Shown: positions 1-10,163, numbered from the stretch's first letter. The stretch: 64,000 nucleotides of DNA from Ruminiclostridium papyrosolvens DSM 2782 (GCF_029318685.1 NZ_CP119677.1:4021001-4085000), one strand, 5' to 3'. Numbers and translations: made by a program. The notes: a model not told the origin generated them from the sequence alone.

Positions 1-3000
1 GTTACATTCAACATCTGTTATGTACACCGAATACCAGCCTCTTTCTGAGAAATTGTAAGTCAAGCCAACAAATTCATTTATCGACTTAAAGTCACCCATA
101 AGCTTTTTACCGGGCAGAATCTGCACATTCACTATTTCAGCACTGTTAATTGCCGTAATCTCCATTTTTTTACTTCCAAGAGTTACAGCCCCTGCCAAAG
201 GCATTTTACCGTTAACGGCAACATTGAATTTTGTGGGATCATATACTGTAACATAACGTATATACTGTGCTTCATTGCCGGCTGAATCCGTTGAAGAATA
301 CACTAATTCATAATCACCCGGAGTATTTGTATTTACTTTTCCTTCAACTTTAATCTTTACGGTTTTATCTTTATTATCAGTTGCACTTACTCCCAGCATT
401 GGGTCAAAGACCTTACCCTTTTCCAGAGCAACATACATGTTGTCAGATGTTATCACAGGTGCCTGAGAATCTATATTCAGAACATAAACCTCTACTGTAG
501 CAATATTGCCCAGCAAATCTGGTATTTTTACCGATATGCTCCTATTTTCATCAAAAACCAGAGACGCACTGCCATCTTTATTTACATTCATACCATTTGG
601 CCAAACTACCTGTTTGTTTGCTATAAAGGTAACTGTAACAGGTTGGTTTGTAACTTCAGTTGTTGAATAACTTACTGCTATTTCAGGAATAGTCTTATCA
701 ATATTTGAAACCTGAGCAGTAACCTCACCCTTTGTACCCGCTGAATTTGTATACTGGAATGTAAACTCTCCGTTTTGAGTAAACTGGTGCACCGATGAGC
801 CTTTGTTGTTCAGCATGTATATATTCTCTTGAGGATCCTTGGTCTTAATTGTTACATATACATTTTCATTGGTCATCTCTTTCGCAGAATACTCAAGTTC
901 AACCTCAGGCAGAGAGTTATTAATATAATCAACCTTTGCTGTTTGCCTTGTTATATTACCGGCTCTGTCAGTCGCAACAAATTCGTAACTCCCGTTTGAA
1001 ATAAACTTATAGGAATTAATATTATTGAACCAAGTCACGGCTTCGTCAGCTTCAGCCCTTACAAATACGTTAAACGGAGTTTTTACAGGCGGTGTATATG
1101 TAAGTGAAACTACAGGGGGTGTCTTATCAATTCTGCTAACGCCGGATGAGAACAGGGTTGAATTTCCGGCCTTATCATAAAGCACAAAAGTATAGCTTCC
1201 ATTCTCTGTGTAGGTATAAGTCATATCTTCCGTACCGCTCATATTATCTGATGCGTGCAAAGTGACAACTACATCTTTATTTGTCCAGGTCTGACTGTTA
1301 TATGTCAAAAACCCTGTAGGTGCAATTTTATCAATTTTGTCAACGGCAGCTGTAATGCTTCCTGTATTTCCTGCCTCATCATAGAAGGTGAAATTATATA
1401 AACCATTTCCGTTAAAGGTATAGCTGTCCTCCCCGTTTGTATGTGCAGGAGACAGACTTTCCAATGTAACTACTGCTTTAACGCTTTGATTTGTCCATTC
1501 GCCATCCCATTTGCTGCCATCTGGCAGATAATAATTGACCTCAGCTATTGGCACATCCTTGTCAATGTTTGAAACTTCCACTGTATATTCATCCATATTT
1601 CCTGCGCTGTCCTTAAAACGGAAAGTATGAGTTCCGTTTTTCGTAAAGGTGTATGTATCACTGTCCAAATAGGTTATACTGCTTAAATCGTCGGTTGCTT
1701 TTAATGTTACAACTACGTCCTTATTTGTCCAGTTTTCAGTAGTTCTTATAACCTGTGAAACCTGAGGTAACTGCTTGTCTATACGTATAGTATTTTCATT
1801 TTCGCTTGCCATCTGTGTATCAGTATCCCTGACCGTGTAGGAAAGCAACCCATAGTCTTTAACCAAATATACATCGGAAATAGCATCCAAGCGCTCTATT
1901 TCATCACTGTCTTCCACCTTTTTTCCGTTATAGGTAAGGTTCTCAACCACACATTGTGCAGGTGGTACAATGGTTACTTTAAGATTGTAATTTACCCATT
2001 GTTCGGGATTTATCTTATTTTGTCCGCTTTCATCAGTAATTTCCAATCTGGACTGAGGTTTGGAGCGGTCAATCCAATCAACCACGGCAGCCTTACTTGC
2101 CGTATTTCCTGCTTCATCTGTATATTCAAAAGTGAACTCGCCATTTTCAGAAAAAAGGTATGTTTCTGAAGCACTATTATTTGTTACAAATGTCTTCTCA
2201 TTAAAACTTATTTTGGCCTCAACATTGTTTGCCGTTCTTTTTGAAGGAGTATAGGTAATGACTGCTTCCGGTGACGTGTTGTCCAGCATAAACGGTCCGT
2301 ATGTTTTGGCAGCAACATTACCTACGTGGTCTGTTGCTCTTGTTTCAATATTAAATAACCCGTCTGTAGCACTAAGAATTACATTATCACCTGAAGAAAT
2401 TTCTTTCCATTCTCCGCTGCTGTCTCCGCTTTTTACAAACCTGTATTCCAACTTAGTGAGCTGTTTGTTATCTGTTGCATTTACAGTAACCTCAACAGAT
2501 TTATGGGGTTTGTTGTCCAACTCGGCAGTTGATATATCAATCACAGGTAAGACCTTATCAATCCACGTTACCTTCGCAGTTTTTTGAGAAGTATTTCCGG
2601 CATTGTCTTTTGCATAAAAGGTTACTTCCTCTCCATTCTGAGTAAAGGTATAAGTATCTGCTCCCATAATTTCGTCTTTGGGATTGTCGGTGGTTGCGGT
2701 TGCAACTACATTAGAGTTGGTATCTGTTTCAGGACTGTATAAAATTTTAATTTCAGGGGCTACATCATCATATATAACCTCAGCACTGTAAGCCTCACTT
2801 ATATTTCCGCTCTCATCACGATATTTCACCGATATTGTATGAGTGCCGTTGGTGGCAGGTATGGTTACAGCTTTGGAATCGATGAATGGCTCCCATTCTT
2901 CCTCTGTACCGTCAACGGCTATTTGCATTTCAATTTTGCCCCGTGTACTGTGATTATCCGACGCATCAAATGCAAATGAAGCTGTGGCTACATTTATCTC

Positions 3001-5451
3001 CCCACTGCTTGTCCTGGTAATTATTCCTGTTGGAGCTGCAGTATCCGCTACGAATGGAGCTGATTTTAATACAGATACATTTCCCAGTTTATCTGTTGCT
3101 TTTACATAAAGATAAGTAGTCTGCTTAAAATTTGAAAGCGTAAGCCCTTCCTCTGGATACGGTTTGAAGTTAAGGGTCTCCGCTGTTTCCAGAGATGAAA
3201 ATGCATAAACTGTAGTTATTTCAGACTTTATGGATATATTGTCACTATAGTTTATACCTATTTCATAAACTGCCCTTCCTATATTATCAGCGTTTCCGTT
3301 TGGTACAATTACAATAGTAGGCGGCGTATTGTCAAAAAGATATGGACTGGAGGTTGTAATACTTGTATTTCCGCATTTGTCAACTGCTTTAACGTGCAGA
3401 TAGTAATTGCCGGTAAGACCCTCAGGAGCTTTAATTACAGCAGTTCCCACATTCCAGTCTGCACTGTTGCTATCGGGAGCGATTGACGAACCGAGCCATT
3501 GATAATACCACTTGTCAACACCTGACTTGGCATCGGCAACAGTTGGATTTACGTTTATAGAGCGGATATATCCTTCACTTCCGTTTGGTGCAAATTCTAC
3601 GGTTGGAGAGGTTGCATCAATACTTAGATTTGGAGTCTGTGATTCAGTTTTGTTCTGTGCATAGTCAAATGCTGTAACAAGCATTGAAAAAACACCGTCA
3701 ATATCAGGATATGGTATAACGCCGTTATCCTGCACATCCCCACTCAACACTTCCAGATTTGAAGAATCCTTCCAACTGAATTTTTTTGAAAAAATACCTG
3801 AGGTTATATCGGTAATTGCCGCTTTCATTCCTGCAATGAACCCTGTTCCGCCGGCATAGGATGGTGTAACCGTTATACCGGGATTATCTGTATCTATTTT
3901 ATATGTAAAACCTGATTTTGTGACACTTTGATTTCCCGAATTATCAACGGCCTTTATCCAAAGACTATAGATGCCGCTTGTACACGGAACTAAAACCTTA
4001 CCGTCACTTCCAATGTCCGGTACGCTCCCAAAAGCAGGCTGACCGCTGGAGGTTGCAGTCCATTTAGAGTAAAGTTCTTTTACTCCGCTTCCTGCTACTT
4101 CAGGTACTATATTATCGGTTGCAGTTACTTTTACATTTAAAGAAGCATTCTGCCAACTGTCCGGTACACCTGAAAAAGTGACAGCCGGAGGATTAGTATC
4201 AATTTTCATATTGTATCCGTCTAATTTACTGTTAAACATGCTTTGACTGTAGCCGGTATATAGAGTTGCACTTTGTCCCACATAATCTTTGATACCGTTA
4301 AAGTCTACACCTGTAACAGCCACATTACCGATATCATCGCCCCTTGCCACGGTATATGAAAAAACTACTGTTTTGGTACTTGTATTGCCGCTGTTTATAA
4401 CATTTGCCATTGCTTTTTTACCGTTTGAAAGCTGTATATATGAAGTACCGTCCGAATACACATTCTCATGGAATTGCACATTAAATTTCAAAACCTTACC
4501 TTCATTGAGTACAGAGTTTTGACTGGCACCCTCCACGGTCATTGACCCTATTGCTGTTTCAGGAGGGCGATTATCCATAAAGAAGCCGTTTACTGAAACA
4601 CCATCAGTTTTACCATTTAGCGAAAGGGAATTTCCGCTGTCATCTGAAACAGATGTATTTACTATTTTTTTTGGACTCACTACGTTTGAATCACTGAGGG
4701 GCATTCCACTCGAAGGAATAGTATATATATACCGCAAAGTATCAGGAGCAGGCTGACTGCTATATAAAGCAGTTCCCGTAGGATTCATTTCCAGATAACC
4801 TCCATTTGTTACATTAACAGGCTCTGAAAACTTTATGTCAAAGTAAACCTTATCACCTGCTTTATAGGTACCCTGACCCGAAACAGGTGCTAATACCGAG
4901 AAAAAAGGAGCGGTACTGTCTTTAATAACCATATTGAAATTTCTTGTTTCAGAATGTGCACCCTTTCCTCTTATGGAAACTATGTAGTCAATTCTTGCAG
5001 TTCCGGCAGGTATAGTTGTATCAGGAATTGTAAAAGTCATCCAACCGGAGCTTTTGCTGTCTTCCTCTGTTTCTTTCAATGACAAAAGGCCGTTAGAGGA
5101 ATTGTAAAATGCTATTCCCAGCTTTCCCCAACGCTCATTTGTTCCCCATGCCCAAAGATATGAATACATCTGATGGCTTCCGCTTACTATCAATTGACCA
5201 AGGTTAGCTCTTGTTTTATCATTTTCAGTCAAATATACACTTTGCGTTGCTGATCCAAAACCCTGAAAGTAGTTATCTTTAAAATACATTCCCGACAGGT
5301 TCCAATTGCTGGCGCTTGTGGGGGTGGTATTCAATAGTGCATTTTGATTTTGCGTATATGCCTGTACTTTCTGTACAGAATTAATTTGCACAATGGAAAT
5401 AAACATTGCCATAACAACGATTATTGAAATAATTTTTTTAACCTTTTTCAT
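1..5451 (-). CDS. Giant secreted Ig-repeat surface protein, partial (C-terminus beyond window)
   Basis: The frame is open from an ATG at 5451 to base 1 (1817 codons) and leaves the window, so the C-terminus is unseen. The N-terminus is a signal peptide: a Lys-rich start, a hydrophobic core, and a likely cleavage after VQA near residue 31. After a roughly 100-residue N-terminal region come about 18 Ig-like modules of 80-100 residues, separated by linkers of the type I-D-x-x-x-P (IDKTPP, IDKDVP, IDRSKP). Many carry WTNKDVVVT-like and DSAGN/DEAGN motifs. The last module seen resembles bacterial Ig-like DUF5011. No catalytic domain is visible. The start codon overlaps the stop of the upstream subtilase gene (ATGA, 5448-5451), so the two are translationally coupled. 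A structural or adhesive cell-surface role is inferred; the specific function is unknown. Confidence 0.9.
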   Translation of the reverse strand, partial: MKKVKKIISIIVVMAMFISIVQINSVQKVQAYTQNQNALLNTTPTSASNWNLSGMYFKDNYFQGFGSATQSVYLTENDKTRANLGQLIVSGSHQMYSYLWAWGTNERWGKLGIAFYNSSNGLLSLKETEEDSKSSGWMTFTIPDTTIPAGTARIDYIVSIRGKGAHSETRNFNMVIKDSTAPFFSVLAPVSGQGTYKAGDKVYFDIKFSEPVNVTNGGYLEMNPTGTALYSSQPAPDTLRYIYTIPSSGMPLSDSNVVSPKKIVNTSVSDDSGNSLSLNGKTDGVSVNGFFMDNRPPETAIGSMTVEGASQNSVLNEGKVLKFNVQFHENVYSDGTSYIQLSNGKKAMANVINSGNTSTKTVVFSYTVARGDDIGNVAVTGVDFNGIKDYVGQSATLYTGYSQSMFNSKLDGYNMKIDTNPPAVTFSGVPDSWQNASLNVKVTATDNIVPEVAGSGVKELYSKWTATSSGQPAFGSVPDIGSDGKVLVPCTSGIYSLWIKAVDNSGNQSVTKSGFTYKIDTDNPGITVTPSYAGGTGFIAGMKAAITDITSGIFSKKFSWKDSSNLEVLSGDVQDNGVIPYPDIDGVFSMLVTAFDYAQNKTESQTPNLSIDATSPTVEFAPNGSEGYIRSINVNPTVADAKSGVDKWYYQWLGSSIAPDSNSADWNVGTAVIKAPEGLTGNYYLHVKAVDKCGNTSITTSSPYLFDNTPPTIVIVPNGNADNIGRAVYEIGINYSDNISIKSEITTVYAFSSLETAETLNFKPYPEEGLTLSNFKQTTYLYVKATDKLGNVSVLKSAPFVADTAAPTGIITRTSSGEINVATASFAFDASDNHSTRGKIEMQIAVDGTEEEWEPFIDSKAVTIPATNGTHTISVKYRDESGNISEAYSAEVIYDDVAPEIKILYSPETDTNSNVVATATTDNPKDEIMGADTYTFTQNGEEVTFYAKDNAGNTSQKTAKVTWIDKVLPVIDISTAELDNKPHKSVEVTVNATDNKQLTKLEYRFVKSGDSSGEWKEISSGDNVILSATDGLFNIETRATDHVGNVAAKTYGPFMLDNTSPEAVITYTPSKRTANNVEAKISFNEKTFVTNNSASETYLFSENGEFTFEYTDEAGNTASKAAVVDWIDRSKPQSRLEITDESGQNKINPEQWVNYNLKVTIVPPAQCVVENLTYNGKKVEDSDEIERLDAISDVYLVKDYGLLSYTVRDTDTQMASENENTIRIDKQLPQVSQVIRTTENWTNKDVVVTLKATDDLSSITYLDSDTYTFTKNGTHTFRFKDSAGNMDEYTVEVSNIDKDVPIAEVNYYLPDGSKWDGEWTNQSVKAVVTLESLSPAHTNGEDSYTFNGNGLYNFTFYDEAGNTGSITAAVDKIDKIAPTGFLTYNSQTWTNKDVVVTLHASDNMSGTEDMTYTYTENGSYTFVLYDKAGNSTLFSSGVSRIDKTPPVVSLTYTPPVKTPFNVFVRAEADEAVTWFNNINSYKFISNGSYEFVATDRAGNITRQTAKVDYINNSLPEVELEYSAKEMTNENVYVTIKTKDPQENIYMLNNKGSSVHQFTQNGEFTFQYTNSAGTKGEVTAQVSNIDKTIPEIAVSYSTTEVTNQPVTVTFIANKQVVWPNGMNVNKDGSASLVFDENRSISVKIPDLLGNIATVEVYVLNIDSQAPVITSDNMYVALEKGKVFDPMLGVSATDNKDKTVKIKVEGKVNTNTPGDYELVYSSTDSAGNEAQYIRYVTVYDPTKFNVAVNGKMPLAGAVTLGSKKMEITAINSAEIVNVQILPGKKLMGDFKSINEFVGLTYNFSERGWYSVYITDVECN

Positions 5452-6713
5452 TGTCGTTCCTCCTCTGAAATATTTATATATCCATTTCCATAATCCATAT
5501 CAAACCCCGGATTTCCCAGGTCTATAGCCATGTTTTTCAAGTACTCCTTAAACATGTTCGAATTTCTGTAGCCCTTTTTTGCAGCGTATGCAGAAATTAA
5601 CGCCGCTGAATAGGAAGTACCGCGAACAGTTTTATTGTTTCCGCTTAAATCCTTTACCTGAATATCCTCTCCGTCTGTCACTACATATACGCTGTCATTC
5701 CTTTGAGAAAAAGTTGATACAATTCTGTTTTTATCTACTGCTCCGACACCTATTACGTTTTTATATGCTGCCGGATAATAATGCTTGTCCTTTTTATATG
5801 TATCTCCCAGGTTTCCTACAGCGGAAATCATTATCACTCCTTTTCCATCTGCATATTCCACTGCTTTTTTTAGTACTACTGAATCAGAAAGTCCGTTTGA
5901 AAGATTTATTATGTCACATTTATAGTCATCAACCGCTGCAATTATTGCCTTCGCCACAATATCACCCGTTGTTACAAAATTTTCATCTGTAACCTTTAAA
6001 GGTATTATTTGTGCCTTTCGTGCATATCGTGATATTATCGAAGCAATAGCAGTTCCATGTCCGGAGTGGTCATTTGTAGTCGTTGTCCCAGAAATAAAAT
6101 TATAGCCCTTTTTGTAGCTTATACCTGCATCGGCAATTCCTGAATCTATTATCCCCACGCGTAAAGGCTTAAGCATTATAAGGTACTCACGCAATCTATA
6201 AATAACTGCAGCTGCTTCTCCGTATGACATATAATCCCTTGGTGCAAATATTTTATTTTTTTTACCCGTCATAATATTGTTCTGAGTACAAAAGCTCACG
6301 CCCTCCACTGCCCAGCCTGATATCTGCGAAAAGTCTTCAAATACAGCTTTTTTGTACTTTTGTGTCCCATAAAAACGGTTTACAAATTGTAAAATCACCG
6401 TTGCCATTTCCTGTCTGGTGATATTTTTGTGTTCCTCTATGCTATTTTTTGTGCCTTTCATAACACCGTTTCGCTGTACCCATTCAATGCTGTTATCAAT
6501 AACAGTATTCTCTGTCTGTGAATACAGTCGGGCAAGACTTTTTGCAGTATGGCCTCTTGTTGTGTATATATCAGGGTTTTGAACCTTTTCGAGGATATCT
6601 GCTGAAGACATCTCCTTCAAATACAATTCCGCCCAATGCTTTGCTGATACATTATTAGAAGTCAATGAAAATATAATAAATACAATCATGATTACTGCAA
6701 GCTTTTTTTTCAT
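5448..6713 (-). CDS. Secreted SLH-like / subtilisin-family (S8) serine protease
   Basis: A 421-residue protein with a signal peptide (residues 1-24, cleavage near VSA). Residues about 70-180 resemble S-layer homology repeats (ITRQEMATVILQF, then a second copy with MSYGEAAAVIYRL). A subtilase domain follows from about 183. The S8 triad is visible: Asp190 in IIDSGIAD, His219 in HSGHGTAIAS and Ser367 in GTSYSAA, with oxyanion Asn301 in SAVGN. It is therefore probably an active wall-associated protease. It is the first gene of a two-gene unit and overlaps the giant Ig protein by 4 bp, suggesting that it processes or displays that protein (inference). The start is supported by an AGGAG-type site upstream. 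Confidence 0.92.
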   Translation of the reverse strand: MKKKLAVIMIVFIIFSLTSNNVSAKHWAELYLKEMSSADILEKVQNPDIYTTRGHTAKSLARLYSQTENTVIDNSIEWVQRNGVMKGTKNSIEEHKNITRQEMATVILQFVNRFYGTQKYKKAVFEDFSQISGWAVEGVSFCTQNNIMTGKKNKIFAPRDYMSYGEAAAVIYRLREYLIMLKPLRVGIIDSGIADAGISYKKGYNFISGTTTTNDHSGHGTAIASIISRYARKAQIIPLKVTDENFVTTGDIVAKAIIAAVDDYKCDIINLSNGLSDSVVLKKAVEYADGKGVIMISAVGNLGDTYKKDKHYYPAAYKNVIGVGAVDKNRIVSTFSQRNDSVYVVTDGEDIQVKDLSGNNKTVRGTSYSAALISAYAAKKGYRNSNMFKEYLKNMAIDLGNPGFDMDYGNGYINISEEERQ

Positions 6714-6912
6714 ACCTCGCTCCTGTTATTTAACTGTCCGTGCCACAATTTTCATAATTACTTTATAATTTTTCAAATTCTAAAACAACTTGTTTGGCAT
6801 AATCGGCAGATTTTGGGGCAGAATCGACATTTATCAACTGAATTTGTTATACTCTTACAAGACTTGACTTATATTTTTATGTGGATTCGATTATATCCGA
6901 CAAACAGCACCA

Positions 6913-6961
6913 TAAAAAATGCACCTCAAACATTAGATTTTTGTCTAACGTTTGAGGTGCA
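6913..6961 (-). terminator. Rho-independent terminator of the sensor kinase gene
   Basis: A near-perfect 19-bp stem (arms GTGCACCTCAAACGTTAGA and its complement with one mismatch) with a short A-rich loop. Read on the minus strand it is followed by T6. It lies 25 bp downstream of the kinase stop codon. Confidence 0.9.
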
Positions 6962-6985
6962 CCACAGCCTTAGTTCACTAATTTT

Positions 6986-8299
6986 CTATGTATTATTAAT
7001 TGTTAATCCTACTGTCAGCATGAATTCTCTGTTTGTATGTTCAATTTCGACATACCCGCCGTACTGTTCGGCTGTGCTTTGAATACTTAATAATCCAAAA
7101 CCATGAAGGTTGCCATCCTTTCTGGTTTTGTAGTCCGGGTTTAACTTTCCGTCATAGCCGTTACTTATCACCAATAGTAAGTTATCATGTACCTGACGTC
7201 CGGCCACGGAAATTTGCCGATTATCTTCACTGGCTGTCAATGCAGCCTCATAAGCATTTTGCAGTGCATTTCCCAAAATCAGTCCAAGCTTGGTCTTATT
7301 GGGAATGCGGTCTTCATCATAATCAATATCAGCCTTAAATACAATGCCATCCCTTTCACACAATGTACTGTATTTACTCATGAAACTCTCTGTGATAAGA
7401 TTCTTGTCACTTAGGGTCTTTTGCGGAAGCTCCTCTGTTATTGTACTGATATAATCCATAGCCCCTTCTGTATCATTTTTCACCAGAAGAGCAGAAATTA
7501 CTGAAAGGTGGTGCTTTAAGTCATGTCGCAATCTTCGCACCTGTTCTACGTTGCTCAGTGCTAAACGGTACTCATTTTGGGTCAGCTCTACCTGAGTCTC
7601 CATAGCATCCATAGACATCCTTATGAGTTTCTGCTGCATCTGAATTTTTATGTTTTCCTCTCGCAGCTTATATTCCGATGAAATGGATTGGATTGAATAG
7701 AAAATAGTAATGTATATAACTACACCAAGAACAATTAATAAAAATAAAGGAACTGATCTTTCGCTGAGGGTTTTTTGAATATTCTCACTTATAACAATAT
7801 AATAAAAGAAATTTACAAGTAAAGCTGTCACAACAAGAAAAAATACATTCCAACGCTCCACTGTCTGCCTATAAAGCCTGTGAATATAACGACGCACCAG
7901 AAGAATAACCAACCCAAAAAGTAAAAAGCGTAGTACAGAATTGGCATATGGGGGGTACGGAAAATATCTGCTGAACAGATAGCTCAATACCACAACAGCT
8001 AAAAAGACATTCATTGCTGTTATAAAATTGAAACACCACTCCATAATACTATCCTTTACCAAAGGCTTTCCAATAATGCAAATGAAAATTACCAGCCCCA
8101 CGTCAAACTTTGCCAAAGCAGTGTAGTCATTCCTAAGATAAAAGTAAATACTTGTAAAAAGATCCAGTAGTGCCATGGTTATTATAGCAATAGTCATAAC
8201 TTTTTTTCCATACTTAGGTTTAGACAGTGTAAACATCAGCAATAGCACCATCACTTCGGATACTACAGCACGCAAAATGTCAGGAAGAATAGTGTTCAT
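6986..8299 (-). CDS. GHKL-type (AgrC-like) membrane sensor histidine kinase
   Basis: A 437-residue protein. Residues 1-205 carry about six hydrophobic membrane segments. A short coiled-coil linker follows, then a cytoplasmic kinase core. The phosphoacceptor is probably His259 in RLRHDLKHH. The HPK10/GHKL ATPase domain has the N-box ILGNALQNAYEA and the G-box GFGLLSIQSTAEQYGG. The class senses extracellular signals, often peptides, and phosphorylates a LytTR response regulator. Its start overlaps the stop of the regulator gene by 4 bp (ATGA, 8296-8299). No agrB- or agrD-like gene is adjacent, so the signal is unknown. Confidence 0.9.
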   Translation of the reverse strand: MNTILPDILRAVVSEVMVLLLMFTLSKPKYGKKVMTIAIITMALLDLFTSIYFYLRNDYTALAKFDVGLVIFICIIGKPLVKDSIMEWCFNFITAMNVFLAVVVLSYLFSRYFPYPPYANSVLRFLLFGLVILLVRRYIHRLYRQTVERWNVFFLVVTALLVNFFYYIVISENIQKTLSERSVPLFLLIVLGVVIYITIFYSIQSISSEYKLREENIKIQMQQKLIRMSMDAMETQVELTQNEYRLALSNVEQVRRLRHDLKHHLSVISALLVKNDTEGAMDYISTITEELPQKTLSDKNLITESFMSKYSTLCERDGIVFKADIDYDEDRIPNKTKLGLILGNALQNAYEAALTASEDNRQISVAGRQVHDNLLLVISNGYDGKLNPDYKTRKDGNLHGFGLLSIQSTAEQYGGYVEIEHTNREFMLTVGLTINNT

Positions 8300-9015
8300 A
8301 GGCTTACCCCGATTCCCGTAATAGCTTTCAGATAGTCGTAATATCGTTTACGGATTTCCGGAAAGTCTCTTTTACGTATGAGCACCGGGGTATTTAAAGT
8401 AGTGATAAAGGTTTCATTTTCAATGCGCTTTATATAGTTTAAATTAACAAAATAGCTCTGGTGACAACGTATGAAATGCTGCCCTGAAATTTGCTCCTCC
8501 AGAGTATCCAATTTTTCTCTCAGTTCAACTATTGTCCCATCCTTAAAGTGAATGTGTACTCTTTTTAAATTACTTTCGGCAAATACGATGTCATCAAGAA
8601 CAAATAGTTTACCCCCAAGAAAAATACTTTTGGGGCGATAATCTTTAAGGAATCTTTCCAAAGCTTTTTTCAGCTTTTCAGGTTGGATGGGCTTAACCAA
8701 ATAAGATAGCGCCTCTACATCGTAGCTATCCAATGCATAGTCGGGAGAGGAGGTAAGAAAAACAATGGGTGCAGATATGTCGATGTTGCGGAGTGCTTTT
8801 GCAGCTTCCATACCGTTAGAATGCCCCATAAATATATCAAGAAAAAAAAGGTTAAAATCAGCAAGAACTTGGGCATTCTCTGATAAAAGCTCATTGCCGT
8901 CATGGTATTCCTTTATTTGTATTTCATATTTATTCGATTGCATAAATGTTGCCAACACACACTTTAGAGAATCTCTGTCCTCTTTCATATCATCACAAAT
9001 TGCAATGCGAAGCAA
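8296..9015 (-). CDS. LytTR-family response regulator
   Basis: A 239-residue cytoplasmic transcription factor. The N-terminal receiver (about 1-120) has the acidic pair CDD, phosphoacceptor Asp60 in LFFLDIFMG, and the conserved Lys in LVKPIQ. The C-terminal LytTR DNA-binding domain (about 135-235) has the typical FIRCHQSYFVN and IPVSRRR-like region, here LIRKRDFPEI. The first codon is TTG at 9015, preceded by GAGGGGGAG. It is cotranscribed with the overlapping AgrC-like kinase. Target genes cannot be read from the window. Confidence 0.92.
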   Translation of the reverse strand: MLRIAICDDMKEDRDSLKCVLATFMQSNKYEIQIKEYHDGNELLSENAQVLADFNLFFLDIFMGHSNGMEAAKALRNIDISAPIVFLTSSPDYALDSYDVEALSYLVKPIQPEKLKKALERFLKDYRPKSIFLGGKLFVLDDIVFAESNLKRVHIHFKDGTIVELREKLDTLEEQISGQHFIRCHQSYFVNLNYIKRIENETFITTLNTPVLIRKRDFPEIRKRYYDYLKAITGIGVSL

Positions 9016-9162
9016 GTTTTCTCCCCCTCTTAATCAAAAACAGTTCCTTAAAATCTTATTTTTCGACCTAGTTTACCACATAATATTAAAATTGTCGATT
9101 TAAAAGAGTTTTTGTATAAAGCAAAAGGAACCCTCTTTTCTGTCTTTTATTCACTATACGCC

Positions 9163-9193
9163 AAAACGCCGTCCTTTTTATTGGACGGCGTTT
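9163..9193 (-). terminator. Terminator hairpin after the MerR gene
   Basis: An 11-bp GC-rich stem (AAACGCCGTCC and its complement) with an 8-nt AT loop. It lies 40 bp downstream of the MerR stop and upstream of the LytTR regulator. The T-tract is short on either strand, so efficiency is uncertain. Confidence 0.7.
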
Positions 9194-9232
9194 CAAGTAT
9201 GCGCTGATGTTTAGTTTTTGGTAAAAGCTATA

Positions 9233-10054
9233 CTATTTTTTTCTCACGGGATAGCAAACCTCGGTTACCCATTCATCTGGGTTATTTGTTTGTGCAGGAC
9301 TGACATGGTAGATACAGAACATGGCACCATTGAATTCATATTCATTATCATTTACCCAACCTGCAACTGCCTGATTTACCGGTGTAATTTGCTCATAGCT
9401 GCCTTTATATGTGGCAGAGGCAAATTCCACTTCAGGAACATTTTTAAACACTACATTTTCAGTATCCTTATACTGTCCTTTTACAGGTATCTGTATTTCT
9501 ACATCTACATCACTTTCCTTAAATCCTTCATCATGAAAAACTGCGAGGCTTTCACCGCAGCAAGCCTGCTGAAAATTCATACTCTGTGCTGTTTCCGTCA
9601 TCAGCAAATTCCATAGTATACCTTCTTGATTATATGAAGGTATTACTTTTCTTACACTTGCAACATATCTTTCCGGTAATGTTTTTAAAATTACATTATA
9701 AGTCATGGCATTGTTATCCTCTCTTAACCTCATTATGGATGTTTCAAGGAGAAGTAAACGCTGGTTGATTTCATGGGCTTGTGTCTGTACCTCAGCTTGT
9801 TTTATTTTCAAAAACTCAGCCAATGCTTTCGGATTATCATAATTTTTCATTATCTCTGAAATTACTGCCAGACTAAAGCCCATGTCTTTAAGGGCAGTAA
9901 TTCTGGATGCATTCATTAGCTGTTCCTCGCTGTAATAGCGATAGCTTGTATAATAATCTGTATTTTTTGGCACCAATAATCCCAATTCATCGTAGTGCCG
10001 AAGCATTCGTATACTAATCCTTGATAACCTTGAAAAATCACCTATTCTTAACAT
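9233..10054 (-). CDS. MerR-family regulator with GyrI-like effector domain (BmrR type)
   Basis: A 273-residue cytoplasmic regulator. Residues 1-70 form a MerR winged helix (IGDFSRLSRISIRMLRHYDE), followed by a dimerisation coiled coil (about 75-118). A GyrI-like/effector-binding domain fills about 120-273 and ends with the characteristic WVTEVCYPV. BmrR-type proteins bind drugs or other hydrophobic ligands and untwist promoters with a long spacer. Its own promoter region has exactly such a spacer (see 10096-10126), so autoregulation is likely. No efflux gene is adjacent. Confidence 0.92.
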   Translation of the reverse strand: MLRIGDFSRLSRISIRMLRHYDELGLLVPKNTDYYTSYRYYSEEQLMNASRITALKDMGFSLAVISEIMKNYDNPKALAEFLKIKQAEVQTQAHEINQRLLLLETSIMRLREDNNAMTYNVILKTLPERYVASVRKVIPSYNQEGILWNLLMTETAQSMNFQQACCGESLAVFHDEGFKESDVDVEIQIPVKGQYKDTENVVFKNVPEVEFASATYKGSYEQITPVNQAVAGWVNDNEYEFNGAMFCIYHVSPAQTNNPDEWVTEVCYPVRKK

Positions 10055-10095
10055 TATTTTACCTCACATATGTGTATAATCTTGAGCTCATTTAT

Positions 10096-10126
10096 AGTAT
10101 AAAGTGTACCATAATGTGAGAGTCAA
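10096..10126 (-). promoter_or_regulatory. MerR-type promoter with 19-bp spacer
   Basis: On the minus strand TTGACT (10126-10121) is followed by exactly 19 bases and TATACT (10101-10096). An overlong 19-bp spacer is the hallmark of promoters activated by MerR-family proteins. It lies 42 bp upstream of the MerR start codon. The dyad within the spacer is weak, so the call rests on spacing and position. Confidence 0.75.
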
Positions 10127-10163
10127 TAATAATTTAATGAGATAAAGAATTTCTTGCTATTGA

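Noticed and set aside
2258-2587. Plus-strand ORFs opposite the giant Ig gene
   Set aside because: They are antisense shadows of a repetitive coding region with no ribosome binding sites or protein-like motifs.
1-5451. CRISPR-like regular repeats in the first 5 kb
   Set aside because: The periodicity of about 270 bp comes from protein Ig modules and the DNA repeats are degenerate, without spacers.
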